Shown in pieces: positions 9,673 to 18,516 of a stretch of DNA of 64,000 nucleotides. A program made the position numbers and the translations under genes. Every line of letters begins with the position of its first letter. Position 1 is the stretch's first letter. Origin of the DNA: Mesonia ostreae (lineage in GTDB: Bacteria; Bacteroidota; Bacteroidia; Flavobacteriales; Flavobacteriaceae); contig NZ_JAVRBG010000001.1 in NCBI RefSeq assembly GCF_031845265.1, forward strand, positions 124,001 through 188,000, written 5' to 3'. The notes beneath the pieces were generated by a model. The model saw only the letters and a list, made by a program, of their open reading frames with translations. It ran no database searches and was not told the origin of the DNA.

Positions 9673-12600
9673 TTACATATTTCTTCTATACTGTCCACCG
9701 ACTTCAAAAAGTGATTCGGTGATTTGTCCTAAAGAACACACTTTTGTCGCTTCCATCAATTCTTCAAATATATTTTTGTTATGAATAGCGGCTTGTTGCA
9801 CTTTTTCTAATGCTTCATCTGCACTGTCTTCATAGGTTTTATGCAATTTCTTTAACGTATTGATCTGGAATTGCTTTTCTTCTTCGGTAGCTCTAATTAC
9901 TTCTCCAGGTGTAACGGTTGGAGAGCCTTTACTGCTTAAGAAGGTATTTACTCCAATAATTGGAAAATCTCCATTATGCTTCAAGGTCTCGTAGTACAAA
10001 CTTTCTTCTTGTATTTTAGAACGTTGGTACATGGTTTCCATCGCACCAAGAACTCCGCCTCTCTCCGTAATTCTATCAAACTCCATTAAAACAGCTTCTT
10101 CTACCAATTCTGTTAATTCTTCAATGATAAATGAACCTTGAATTGGGTTTTCATTTTTGGTTAATCCCAATTCTTTATTAATGATTAACTGAATTGCCAT
10201 CGCTCGTCTTACAGAATCTTCTGTTGGCGTGGTAATCGCCTCATCATACGCATTGGTATGTAGAGAATTACAGTTATCATAAATCGCATAAAGCGCTTGA
10301 AGCGTTGTACGAATATCGTTAAAATCAATTTCTTGAGCGTGCAGTGAACGTCCTGAAGTTTGTATGTGATATTTCAACATTTGCGCACGAGAATTGGCTC
10401 CGTATTTTTGCTTTAAAGCTTTAGACCAAATTCTTCTCGCCACACGACCAATTACCGCATACTCGGGATCAATTCCGTTAGAGAAGAAAAACGAAAGATT
10501 AGGACCAAATTTATTGATGTCCATTCCTCTACTTAAATAGTATTCCACGTAAGTGAAACCATTCGCTAAGGTTAGTGCCAGTTGCGTTACCGGATTTGCT
10601 CCTGCTTCGGCAATATGATATCCAGAAATAGAAACCGAATAGAAATTACGTACCTTATTCTCTATAAAATATTCTTGTACATCTCCCATTAATCGCAATG
10701 CAAATTCTGTAGAGAAAATACAAGTGTTTTGTGCCTGGTCTTCCTTTAAAATATCTGCCTGCACTGTACCTCTTACCACGGCAATGGTCTCATATTTAAT
10801 TTTTTCGTAAACATCTTTTGGTAATACACGGTCTCCCGTTACGCCCAATAGCATTAAACCTAAACCGTTATTTCCTTCGGGAAGCTCTCCTCTATATTGT
10901 GGTCTTTCCAAACCACTTTCTTTATAAATAGCTTTAATCTTTTCTTCTACTTCCTCTTCTAAGCCATTTTCTTTGATGTATTGCTCACATTTTTGATCTA
11001 TAGCGGCATTCATAAAGAAACCTAATAACATAGGTGCGGGACCATTAATGGTCATACTTACGGATGTTAAGTGGTGTGCCAAATCAAAACCAGAATATAA
11101 TTTTTTAGCATCATCTAGGCAGCAAATAGAAACTCCGGCATTTCCAATTTTTCCGTAGATATCTGGACGAGGATCTGGATCATTTCCGTAAAGGGTAACC
11201 GAATCAAATGCGGTAGATAAACGCTTTGCTGGCAATCCTAAACTCACATAATGAAAGCGTCTATTGGTACGTTCTGGTCCGCCTTCTCCTGCAAACATAC
11301 GCGTTGGGTCTTCTCCTTGGCGCTTAAACGGATATAACCCTGCGGTATAAGGAAATTCTCCAGGGACATTTTCTTGCAAAATCCATTGCAATAAATCTCC
11401 CCAAGCTTTATACTTTGGCAATGCTACCTTCGGAATTTGTAAATGCGAAAGAGACTCGGAATGCGTTTCAATTTTTAATTCTTTATCCCGAACTTTAAAC
11501 GTATAAATAGGATCCTGATATTTTTTTACCGTTTGATTCCATTTTAAGATTTCTTCCCAGTTATAAGGATCAAAATCCATTTTAGTTTTATTGAATTGCG
11601 CAATTAGCAATTCTACAAATTGTTGATCGTTGTCATCCTGAACTTGTTTCAAGATCTCATCCTCGTCAAGTCCAGTTTTAAGAAGCAAAGACTCCTCGAC
11701 TCCACTCGGAGTGACATCAGTTACAGAAAGTATGGTTTTATAAATTCCGTAAAGCTTTTGAGCTACTTCTACTTGTGTTGCAACTTTATCATCATAACCA
11801 CGATTATTTTCGGCTATTTCTGACAGATAACGCACTCGTGCTGGAGGAATTACAAAGATTTTTTCTGACATTTCATCAGAAATATGGTAATCACTTTTCA
11901 ACGGAGTTTCCGTTTTTTCAGCAAGCGTATCCATTATTTTCTTATACAAGGTATTCATCCCAGGATCGTTAAACTGAGAGGCGATTGTTCCATAAACCGG
12001 AAGGGTTTTAGGATCCTCATGCCACAAACCATGGTTGCGCTGGTATTGTTTCTTTACATCACGCAAAGCATCTAAAGCGCCGCGTTTATCAAATTTATTA
12101 ATCGATACAATATCAGCAAAATCTAGCATGTCAATTTTCTCCAACTGGGTAGCAGCACCAAACTCTGGCGTCATCACGTAGAGAGAAACATCTGAATGGT
12201 CTAAAATTTCGGTATCACTTTGTCCAATACCAGAAGTTTCTAAAATAATTAAGTCATATTCCGCAGCTTTTAATACTTCAATCGCTTCTTGTACATATTT
12301 AGAAAGTGCCAAGTTAGATTGACGCGTAGCCAAAGAACGCATATAAACTCTAGGAGAATTAATGGCATTCATACGAATACGATCTCCCAATAAAGCACCC
12401 CCTGTTTTCTTTTTAGAAGGATCTACAGAAATAATCCCAATGGTTTTATCTTCAAAATCTACCAAGAAACGACGAACCAATTCATCTACCAAAGAAGACT
12501 TTCCCGATCCCCCTGTTCCTGTAATTCCTAAAACAGGAGTTTTTACTCCTTTGTTTTTCTGATGAATTTGTTCTAAAGCAGATTTAGCAATTTCTGGAAA

Positions 12601-13125
12601 ATTTTCTGCGGAAGAAATCACTCTAGCGATAGATCTATCGTTTTTTGAAGCTAAATCATCTGCTTCTCCATCTAATTGATCGCCAATCGCATAATCTGAC
12701 TGTTCTACCAAATCATTAATCATTCCTTGTAAGCCAAGTTCTCTTCCATCATCTGGAGCGTAGATTCGAGTAATCCCGTACGCTTCCAGTTCTTTAATCT
12801 CTTCAGGAAGAATCACTCCGCCTCCACCACCAAATATTTTGATGTGCTCTGCGCCTTTTTCCTTCAGCAAATCATACATATATTTAAAATACTCTGTATG
12901 ACCTCCTTGATATGAAGTCATGGCAATGGCATTTGCATCTTCTTGAATGGCAGTGTTCACCACCTCTTCTACACTTCTATCATGACCTAGGTGAATTACC
13001 TCAACCCCGGTAGATTGAATAATACGACGCATAATATTTATGGCGGCATCGTGCCCATCAAATAAAGAAGCTGCGGTTACAATTCTAACTTTATGTTTTG
13101 GCTTATAGGGTGCTTGTTCTTGCAT
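9673..13125 (-). CDS. icmF: Fused B12-dependent acyl-CoA mutase with G-protein chaperone (IcmF)
   Basis: This 1150-residue protein fuses three parts. A cobalamin-binding domain (about 10-145) has FDGHDAAINIMRR and a glycine-rich GGGGGVILPEE. A MeaB/ArgK-type GTPase chaperone (about 195-430) has the P-loop GITGTGGSGKSSLVDE. The methylmalonyl-CoA/isobutyryl-CoA mutase large domain makes up the C-terminal ~600 residues. It interconverts isobutyryl-CoA and n-butyryl-CoA (or related acyl-CoAs) by radical chemistry, with the GTPase loading and protecting the cofactor. A 28-residue repeat-derived insert lies between the GTPase and mutase parts (see the repeat entry). The start is MQEQAPYKPKHKVRIVTAAS, with -7-like TAAATTTA upstream. 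I saw no B12 riboswitch. Confidence 0.93.
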   Translation of the reverse strand: MQEQAPYKPKHKVRIVTAASLFDGHDAAINIMRRIIQSTGVEVIHLGHDRSVEEVVNTAIQEDANAIAMTSYQGGHTEYFKYMYDLLKEKGAEHIKIFGGGGGVILPEEIKELEAYGITRIYAPDDGRELGLQGMINDLVEQSDYAIGDQLDGEADDLASKNDRSIARVISSAENFPEIAKSALEQIHQKNKGVKTPVLGITGTGGSGKSSLVDELVRRFLVDFEDKTIGIISVDPSKKKTGGALLGDRIRMNAINSPRVYMRSLATRQSNLALSKYVQEAIEVLKAAEYDLIILETSGIGQSDTEILDHSDVSLYVMTPEFGAATQLEKIDMLDFADIVSINKFDKRGALDALRDVKKQYQRNHGLWHEDPKTLPVYGTIASQFNDPGMNTLYKKIMDTLAEKTETPLKSDYHISDEMSEKIFVIPPARVRYLSEIAENNRGYDDKVATQVEVAQKLYGIYKTILSVTDVTPSGVEESLLLKTGLDEDEILKQVQDDNDQQFVELLIAQFNKTKMDFDPYNWEEILKWNQTVKKYQDPIYTFKVRDKELKIETHSESLSHLQIPKVALPKYKAWGDLLQWILQENVPGEFPYTAGLYPFKRQGEDPTRMFAGEGGPERTNRRFHYVSLGLPAKRLSTAFDSVTLYGNDPDPRPDIYGKIGNAGVSICCLDDAKKLYSGFDLAHHLTSVSMTINGPAPMLLGFFMNAAIDQKCEQYIKENGLEEEVEEKIKAIYKESGLERPQYRGELPEGNNGLGLMLLGVTGDRVLPKDVYEKIKYETIAVVRGTVQADILKEDQAQNTCIFSTEFALRLMGDVQEYFIENKVRNFYSVSISGYHIAEAGANPVTQLALTLANGFTYVEYYLSRGMDINKFGPNLSFFFSNGIDPEYAVIGRVARRIWSKALKQKYGANSRAQMLKYHIQTSGRSLHAQEIDFNDIRTTLQALYAIYDNCNSLHTNAYDEAITTPTEDSVRRAMAIQLIINKELGLTKNENPIQGSFIIEELTELVEEAVLMEFDRITERGGVLGAMETMYQRSKIQEESLYYETLKHNGDFPIIGVNTFLSSKGSPTVTPGEVIRATEEEKQFQINTLKKLHKTYEDSADEALEKVQQAAIHNKNIFEELMEATKVCSLGQITESLFEVGGQYRRNM
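11632..11715 (-). repeat. Palindromic repeat inserted in frame into icmF
   Basis: An 84-bp segment reads, on the coding strand, from GTCACTCCGAGTGGAGTCGA to GTTCAGGATGAC. It encodes exactly 28 residues, VTPSGVEESLLLKTGLDEDE then ILKQVQDD. The outer ends are inverted (GTCAC.. / ..GATGAC). The sequence type (TCCTGAACTTGTTTCAGGATC and TCGGAGTGAC) is one I recognise as a common intergenic repeat of flavobacteria; here it sits within a coding region at the GTPase-mutase linker and keeps the frame. That the ancestral gene lacked it is an inference from the domain layout. Confidence 0.75.
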
Positions 13126-13237
13126 AGATTTATTCTGAATTTTTGAAGCGTAAATTTACTAAAAAACGATGACTTTTAGAAAACTATTCCCTGATATTAC
13201 CTTAACAAGCCATTTATCTTCCCATAAAAAATATACA

Positions 13238-13275
13238 CGTTTAAAAAATACCCAATATTGGGTATTTTTTAAACG
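13238..13275. promoter_or_regulatory. 38-bp perfect palindrome, probable operator
   Basis: The left arm CGTTTAAAAAATACCCAAT (13238-13256) is the exact reverse complement of the right arm (13257-13275), with no mismatch and no spacer. It ends 11 bp before a -7-like box TATCTTTA (13287-13294), so it overlaps the expected -33 region. That position fits a binding site for a dimeric regulator. It could instead form a hairpin, but no gene is transcribed into it from the left. Confidence 0.6.
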
Positions 13276-13299
13276 ACTATCCTGTGTATCTTTACCATA

Positions 13300-13398
13300 T
13301 CAAGATTATCTTATAGGGGGTAGATAATTTGACTTTTAAAACAAGTTATATTGTTTGGGCAACGGTTTTTCCATTTGGATAAAATCGTTGTCTTTTTT
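13300..13398 (+). ncRNA. Candidate small RNA with 5' hairpin and strong terminator
   Basis: The segment contains no plausible ORF but has ordered RNA-like structure. A -7 box TATCTTTA lies at 13287-13294. A first hairpin ATTATCT (13305-13311) / AGATAAT (13322-13328) has the G-rich loop TATAGGGGGT. It is followed by an AU-rich single-stranded stretch and a long terminator hairpin at 13358-13392 ending in seven T. The predicted transcript is about 95-100 nt. It lies between the divergently oriented icmF and DUF4197 genes. No known RNA family could be assigned by eye. Confidence 0.45.
13358..13398 (+). terminator. Intrinsic terminator of the candidate small RNA
   Basis: The arms CAACGGTTTT (13360-13369) and AAAATCGTTG (13381-13390) pair with one G-U. 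The stem extends inward through TCC/GGA around an ATTT loop and outward by GG/TC. A run of seven T follows. Nothing annotated immediately upstream on the plus strand would need it except the candidate small RNA. Confidence 0.75.
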
Positions 13399-13678
13399 TA
13401 TGTTTTTAGGTGTTGATTTATAATATTCGATATTTTTTATATTTAGTATTAATTTTTCTTCCAAAGTCTTTTATACTGCCCTCCATCTCTCGGGTTTGTA
13501 TTTTTTGAATAATGATAAAAGTAATAAGGAGTTGACCAGTTTATTACAATCAAGTCTTAGTTCTTAGGTCTAAAAGTGAAGCGGTCTTAAGTCTTATTTA
13601 TATGCCGATACTTTCGTTCAAATTTTAATTTCAGATAAATTAGCTTTATTTTAGAGCCATAATTCAATCCATTAAATA

Positions 13679-14389
13679 ATGATAAAGAAAGTTTTAGTAT
13701 TTATATGCATCCTAAGCTTAAGTGCCTGTGCCGAATTACAAACCATTGCAGATAATTTACCTCAAGAAGGATATGGCTTAAGCAATGATGATATTGCCAA
13801 TGGACTTAAACAAGCTCTGGATAAAGGAATTGATCAACAAGTACAAAAACTTACGCAAGAAAATGGTTTTTACGGAAATTCCGCAGTAAAAATTTTACTT
13901 CCAGAAGAACTTCGTAAAGTAGAAAAAGGCTTAAGAGATATAGGCTTAAATAGTTTAGCCGATGAAGGTATAAAAGCGCTAAATAGAGCCGCCGAAGATG
14001 CCGTAAAGGAAGCTACTCCCATCTTTGTTTCCGCAGTAAGAGAAATGACTTTTGCAGATGCTAAGAATATTCTTATGGGAGACAATCGTGCCGCTACCAA
14101 TTATCTAGAAAGTAAAACCAACTCTACTTTATATCAAAAGTTTAATCCTGTGATTAAAAACTCTTTTAGTAAAGTTGGAGCAGACCAAATTTGGAGCAAT
14201 CTTATTCAGAAATACAATTCTATTCCACTTGCGCAAAATGTAAATCCAGACCTTACCGATTATGTGACTAAACAAGCATTAGAAGGCGTATTTACCATGA
14301 TTGCTAAAGAAGAAGTAGAGATTAGAAATAACTATTCTTCTAGAACTACAGATCTCTTAAGAAGAGTATTTGCTTTACAAGACAGGTAA
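13679..14389 (+). CDS. DUF4197 family lipoprotein
   Basis: The protein has 236 residues and starts MIKKVLVFICILSLSACAEL, a lipoprotein signal with Cys17 as lipid site. The mature part matches DUF4197: ANGLKQALDKGIDQQVQKL, NGFYGNSAVKILLPEEL, MTFADAKNILMGDNRAATNYLESKT and a C-terminal ALEGVFTMIAKEE. The fold is mostly helical and the function is unknown. A -7-like TAGCTTTA lies at 13641-13648. It appears to be transcribed alone. Confidence 0.9.
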   Translation: MIKKVLVFICILSLSACAELQTIADNLPQEGYGLSNDDIANGLKQALDKGIDQQVQKLTQENGFYGNSAVKILLPEELRKVEKGLRDIGLNSLADEGIKALNRAAEDAVKEATPIFVSAVREMTFADAKNILMGDNRAATNYLESKTNSTLYQKFNPVIKNSFSKVGADQIWSNLIQKYNSIPLAQNVNPDLTDYVTKQALEGVFTMIAKEEVEIRNNYSSRTTDLLRRVFALQDR

Positions 14390-14533
14390 TAAATCAAACT
14401 TATAAGTATTTTAAATAAAGGTCAGACAATTTTCTAATTTTATTTTGTTAATTTATTAAGGATAACTCTCAATTATTCGTAAATTTTAAAACGCTATTAA
14501 CTCTCTTTAATATGATGTAAAGAGATTCGCCAG

Positions 14534-14541
14534 TATCTTTG
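14534..14541 (+). promoter_or_regulatory. Bacteroidota -7 promoter box for the small Lacal_2735-like gene
   Basis: TATCTTTG fits the TAnnTTTG consensus exactly. Transcription would begin about 14548, which argues against the TTG codon at 14549 as translation start and for the ATG at 14558. Confidence 0.6.
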
Positions 14542-14557
14542 TATAAAATTGAAGAAG

Positions 14558-14734
14558 ATGGACTGGATAAAAAGTAAAACGAGATTAGAGCGGTTAAAAG
14601 AGAAGTATTGCCAACTTATGAAGCGTGCCTATCGTATTGCTCCAAGAAGTAAATCGAAAAGTGACGCACTCAACGAGAAAGCCAAAATGGTTTTAATTAA
14701 AATTAGGATGTTAGACTTCAATCATTTGCACTAA
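14558..14734 (+). CDS. Small basic Lacal_2735-like protein
   Basis: A 58-residue, strongly basic, helical protein (MDWIKSKTRLERLKEKYCQL). The pattern LxxLKEKYxxLMKxAY...SDxLNEKAKxVLxxIxxLD matches the small Lacal_2735-type family found in Flavobacteriia. Its function is unknown. I prefer the ATG at 14558; the in-frame TTG at 14549 would add MKK but coincides with the predicted transcription start. It is followed 23 bp later by the MscS gene and may be co-transcribed with it. Confidence 0.75.
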   Translation: MDWIKSKTRLERLKEKYCQLMKRAYRIAPRSKSKSDALNEKAKMVLIKIRMLDFNHLH

Positions 14735-14757
14735 ACTAATCCATTTTAAAATACCCT

Positions 14758-15684
14758 ATGAGTATATCTATATCTATTTCTGAAAGAATAACCAATTCAC
14801 TTCATAATTATTACGATTATTTAATAAGCGTTATTCCCAGAATAGCATTAGGTGTTTTCATTATAATACTTGGCGTTCTCTTAGCCAACTTAATTACCAA
14901 TTTTTATAGAAAGAGATTCTTAAAAAAAGCAAATGATGCTCTAATGGCTCGTTTTTTAGCGCAAGCCATTAAAATCGTTCTTGTCATTATTGCTATAATG
15001 ATTGCCCTAGAAGCTGCTGGTCTAAGCAGTATCGCTACAGGTCTTTTAACGGCGGCAGGAGGAGCAGCGATTGTTTTGGGATTTGCCTTTCAAGACATTG
15101 GCAAAAATTTTCTTGCAGGAATTATTTTGGCTTTCAACCGTCCTTTCAATATCAACGACACCATTATGATTGGAGAGATCTTCGGAAAAGTAAAAGCTCT
15201 CAATTTTCGATATACACATATAAAAACTTCCGATGGAAGAGATATTTATATTCCCAATAGTGACGTTCTTACTAAACCTGTAGAAAATTATACGGCCGAT
15301 GGTTTTTATAGAAATGAATTTATTGTGGGGATAGGATATGAAGATAATATTGATGCCGCCAAAAAGCTGATTCTAGAAATTATAAATGCTAATGAAGATA
15401 TAGTTCATGGAGAACCAGACCATGAAAATTTTGTCGTTGAAACCGAATTAGCTGCAAGTACTGTTAATCTAAAAGTATTTTTTTGGGTGCATACGCTAGA
15501 CTACCGTGTAGCTTCAAGAATTTTAAGAGGACTTGTAATTAAAAAAGTAAAAGAAGCGCTAAGTGATGCTGGCTTTAATCTTCCTGCAGATATTACAGAA
15601 TTAAAACTGTATGGAAACGAAGAAGATATACCTTTAAGAGTAAGAAAAGACCCTAGAGATATGCTGCCGTCTAGCACAGATTAA
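14758..15684 (+). CDS. mscS: MscS-family small-conductance mechanosensitive channel
   Basis: This inner-membrane channel (308 residues) opens under membrane tension to release solutes during osmotic downshock. Membrane helices lie at about 23-45, 65-85 and the pore helix at 90-115, with the glycine/alanine-rich GLLTAAGGAAIVLGFAFQDIGKNFLAGI. The beta domain follows (FNINDTIMIGEIFGKVKALNFRYTHIKTSDGRDIYIPNS) and then the C-terminal alpha/beta cage domain. Length and architecture are those of the short MscS type. The stop overlaps the convergent neighbour's stop by 4 bp. Confidence 0.95.
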   Translation: MSISISISERITNSLHNYYDYLISVIPRIALGVFIIILGVLLANLITNFYRKRFLKKANDALMARFLAQAIKIVLVIIAIMIALEAAGLSSIATGLLTAAGGAAIVLGFAFQDIGKNFLAGIILAFNRPFNINDTIMIGEIFGKVKALNFRYTHIKTSDGRDIYIPNSDVLTKPVENYTADGFYRNEFIVGIGYEDNIDAAKKLILEIINANEDIVHGEPDHENFVVETELAASTVNLKVFFWVHTLDYRVASRILRGLVIKKVKEALSDAGFNLPADITELKLYGNEEDIPLRVRKDPRDMLPSSTD

Positions 15685-16469
15685 TTTTCGGTTTCGTGCC
15701 ATTTAGAGAAGTAAGAAAAAGCTTTTTCTAATCGGGATCCATACCAACTAAAATACTCTCCATCCACAAATTTTATTTTCTCTTTGGGTACAAATTCCTC
15801 AAAGTATTTGATGTGTTTTTCACTAAACGGAAAAGGTTCTGACGACAATAAAATGTAATCTAAGTCTGGCAAATTTTGAAGCTCTACTTCTGGATAGCGA
15901 GAAATTTCATGAAACACATTTTCAAACTTATTCTCGTGCAATAAATAATCGATAAATGTATTTCCGCCAGCGACCATATAAGGATCTTTCCAAATAAAAT
16001 ACGCTACTTTTTTAATGGGTTTATCTGCAATTATCTTCTGAAAGTTGCGATGCTCCTGCTGAATAGATTTAATTAATTCTGAAGCTTTTTTAGCCACTTG
16101 AAACAGTTCTCCATATTGCTCAATTAAAACATAACTGTCTTCTAGAGTATGCATCTTAGAAACATGAACAGGAGCTATTTTCTCCAATTCCTCTACCATT
16201 TCTGCCGTATTTTCCTCTTTATTGCATAAAATGATATCGGGATGTATGGCTTTAATTTCATCCAAATGAACCGATTTGGTTCCGCCAACGATTTCTTTTT
16301 CATCGCGTAAATGCGCGGGATGCACACAAAATTTAGTAATGCCCAACACATTTTCTTCCAAACCTAAATCTACCAAAAGTTCAGTTTGACTAGGAACTAA
16401 TGAAACAATGCGCTGCGGAGTTTCCTCTAAGTGTATTTCTCGTAAAAGTTGGTCTTTAAAAAGGGGCAT
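15681..16469 (-). CDS. BtuF-like helical-backbone metal/cobalamin receptor, no signal peptide
   Basis: A 262-residue protein of the class III periplasmic-binding fold: RIVSLVPSQTELLVDLGLEENVLGITKFCVHP, then IKAIHPDIILCNKEENTAEMVEEL, a long helix, and GGNTFIDYLLHENKFENVF. These match BtuF-type cobalamin/siderophore receptors. The protein begins MPLFKDQLLREIHLEETPQR without any signal peptide or lipobox, and no earlier in-frame start with one is apparent. It may therefore be cytoplasmic. It sits 11 bp downstream of pyrF, with no transporter genes nearby. A cobalamin link to the window's IcmF is possible but speculative. Confidence 0.8.
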   Translation of the reverse strand: MPLFKDQLLREIHLEETPQRIVSLVPSQTELLVDLGLEENVLGITKFCVHPAHLRDEKEIVGGTKSVHLDEIKAIHPDIILCNKEENTAEMVEELEKIAPVHVSKMHTLEDSYVLIEQYGELFQVAKKASELIKSIQQEHRNFQKIIADKPIKKVAYFIWKDPYMVAGGNTFIDYLLHENKFENVFHEISRYPEVELQNLPDLDYILLSSEPFPFSEKHIKYFEEFVPKEKIKFVDGEYFSWYGSRLEKAFSYFSKWHETEN

Positions 16470-16480
16470 TGTGAATTTCT

Positions 16481-17308
16481 TTAATATTCCTTTTGGTGAT
16501 TTAAAATCTCTTCCATTTCTTGTTGTAATTCTTTGGCTTTTAATGCAGCGGCCTCAGCAAAGTTTGCTTCCGCGGAAGCGTAAATAATTCCTCTAGAAGA
16601 GTTTATAAGTAAGCCTACGTCATCATTAAGACCATATTTACAAACTTCGGCTAAACTTCCGCCTTGAGCACCAACGCCAGGAACCAAAAGAAAATTATTG
16701 GGAGCTATCGCTCTAATTTCTTTAAAATATTCGGCTTTCGTGGCTCCTACAACATACATTAAATTATGATTATTCTTCCAAGTTTGAGAAGTTTGAATCA
16801 CTTTCTTATACACTTCATCTCCGTCGACCTTTTTAGTTTGAAAGTCAAATGCACCCCGATTAGAGGTTAAGGCCAATAAGATGGTATGTTTATTTTCGAA
16901 CTCTAAAAATGGCACCACAGAATCTTCTCCCATATAAGGCGCCACCGTAATCGAATCGAAATTTAAATCGCTAAAAAAAGCTTTCGCGTAGCGCGTTGAA
17001 GTATTTCCTATATCGCCGCGTTTCGCATCGGCAATCGTATAAATTTCAGGATAATTTTGATTAAGATAATGAATCGTCTTTTCTAAAGCTTTCCATCCTT
17101 TAAGTCCGTAAGCTTCATAAAAAGCCATATTAGGTTTATAAGCCACCGCCAAATGATGCGTGGAATCAATTATGGCTTTATTAAAAGCAAAAATAGGATC
17201 TTCTTCCTGCAATAGGTGCGAAGGGATTTTGGCTAGATCAATATCTAGACCTATACATAAAAAAGATTTCTTTTTGCGAATCTGCGCTACAAGTTCATTT
17301 GTGGTCAT
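16481..17308 (-). CDS. pyrF: Orotidine 5'-phosphate decarboxylase (type 2)
   Basis: This enzyme makes UMP from OMP, the last step of pyrimidine synthesis. At 275 residues it has the longer type 2 form. The catalytic motif DAKRGDIGNTS is at about residues 94-104, and CIGLDIDLAKIP near the start binds substrate. The C-terminal VPGVGAQGG phosphate-binding loop and INSSRGIIYAS are present. It lies downstream of prfA on the same strand but is separated from it by a terminator hairpin, and directly precedes the BtuF-like gene. Confidence 0.95.
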   Translation of the reverse strand: MTTNELVAQIRKKKSFLCIGLDIDLAKIPSHLLQEEDPIFAFNKAIIDSTHHLAVAYKPNMAFYEAYGLKGWKALEKTIHYLNQNYPEIYTIADAKRGDIGNTSTRYAKAFFSDLNFDSITVAPYMGEDSVVPFLEFENKHTILLALTSNRGAFDFQTKKVDGDEVYKKVIQTSQTWKNNHNLMYVVGATKAEYFKEIRAIAPNNFLLVPGVGAQGGSLAEVCKYGLNDDVGLLINSSRGIIYASAEANFAEAAALKAKELQQEMEEILNHQKEY

Positions 17309-17318
17309 AAAGTAAAAT

Positions 17319-17346
17319 TAAAAAGCCCGCAAAAAGCGGGCGTCAT
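17319..17346 (-). terminator. Intrinsic terminator between prfA and pyrF
   Basis: GCCCGC (17325-17330) and GCGGGC (17336-17341) flank an AAAAA loop. On the minus strand the stem is followed by TTTTTAATTTT. It lies just after the prfA stop codon. Confidence 0.85.
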
Positions 17347-17350
17347 GGGA

Positions 17351-18427
17351 TTAAAAAATACCTGAAGATTCTTTAAGTTTTTCTGTATTAGCTACTAATT
17401 GCAGCTCATCAATAATTTTTTGAATGTCTCCATTGATGATGTTTTGCAAATCATATAGCGTCAAGTTAATTCTATGATCGGTTACTCTACCCTGTGCGTA
17501 GTTATAGGTTCTAATTTTCGCACTACGATCTCCGCTAGTTACCATAGAACCCCGTTTTGCCGCATCTTCTTCCTGCTTCTTGGCCAACTCCATATCGTAC
17601 AATCGAGAACGCAGTACTTTAAAAGCTTTCTCTTTGTTTTTATGCTGCGACTTTTGATCTTGACATTGAGCTACCAAACCTGTAGGCTCGTGGGTTAAAC
17701 GAACTGCAGAATATGTGGTATTCACTGATTGACCTCCTGGACCCGAAGAACAGAAATAATCTATTCGCACATCTTTCGCTTCAATATGAACATCAAATTC
17801 TTCTGCTTCTGGAAAAACCATCACCGTGGCAGCACTGGTATGCACTCTACCTTGAGTTTCGGTTTGCGGTACTCTTTGTACCCGGTGTACACCAGCTTCA
17901 TATTTTAAAGTTCCGTAGACATCATCTCCAGAAACCTCAAACTGAATCTCTTTAAAACCACCATTGGTTCCTTCATTAAAATCTACCGTACTTACGTTCC
18001 ATCCTTTACTTTCACAATATTTAGTAAGCATTTTAAAAATATCTCCCGCAAAAATACTAGCTTCATCTCCTCCCGCTCCCGCACGCACTTCGACAACAGC
18101 ATTTTTAGCGTCTTCTGGATCTTTTGGCACCAACATCATTCGTATTTTCTCCTCCAAACCAGGCAATTGACCTTTCGCTTCTTCCAACTGCATTTTGGCC
18201 ATATCTACCATCTCGTCATCACTACCATCTGCAATAATTTCTTCCGCCTCGGCAATATTTTCCGTAAGTTCTACATAGATTTCTCGTTGAACCATAAGGT
18301 CTTTAAGATCTTTATATTCTTTGGTAAGCTCTACGTATCTTTTTTGATCTGAAATAATATCGGGTTGAATGATTAAATCATTTATCTCGTCAAATCTATT
18401 TTTTACTATATTTAATTTATCTATCAT
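17351..18427 (-). CDS. prfA: Peptide chain release factor 1
   Basis: This class I release factor recognises UAA/UAG and triggers peptide release on the ribosome. It has 358 residues, the usual length. The GGQ motif lies in SSGPGGQSVNTTYSAVRL. Other signatures are VEVRAGAGGDEASIFAGD, GVHRVQRVPQTETQGRVHTSAATV and the C-terminal RIRTYNYAQGRVTDHRI. The start codon at 18427 gives MIDKLNIVKNRFDEIND, a normal family start. A terminator follows. Confidence 0.97.
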   Translation of the reverse strand: MIDKLNIVKNRFDEINDLIIQPDIISDQKRYVELTKEYKDLKDLMVQREIYVELTENIAEAEEIIADGSDDEMVDMAKMQLEEAKGQLPGLEEKIRMMLVPKDPEDAKNAVVEVRAGAGGDEASIFAGDIFKMLTKYCESKGWNVSTVDFNEGTNGGFKEIQFEVSGDDVYGTLKYEAGVHRVQRVPQTETQGRVHTSAATVMVFPEAEEFDVHIEAKDVRIDYFCSSGPGGQSVNTTYSAVRLTHEPTGLVAQCQDQKSQHKNKEKAFKVLRSRLYDMELAKKQEEDAAKRGSMVTSGDRSAKIRTYNYAQGRVTDHRINLTLYDLQNIINGDIQKIIDELQLVANTEKLKESSGIF

Positions 18428-18516
18428 AGTGTTCTCCTATTGGTACAAATTTACGATAATTTTCGTGAATTTTTATAGTAAAATTTACTTCGATAATTTT
18501 TCGTACTTTAGAACTT

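Noticed and set aside
13126..13237. Cobalamin riboswitch before icmF
   Set aside because: The space is too short and no B12-box-like sequence is visible.
13238..13275. Palindrome read as an intrinsic terminator of icmF
   Set aside because: icmF is transcribed away from it and has its own terminator at 9616-9648; the palindrome overlaps a promoter region instead.
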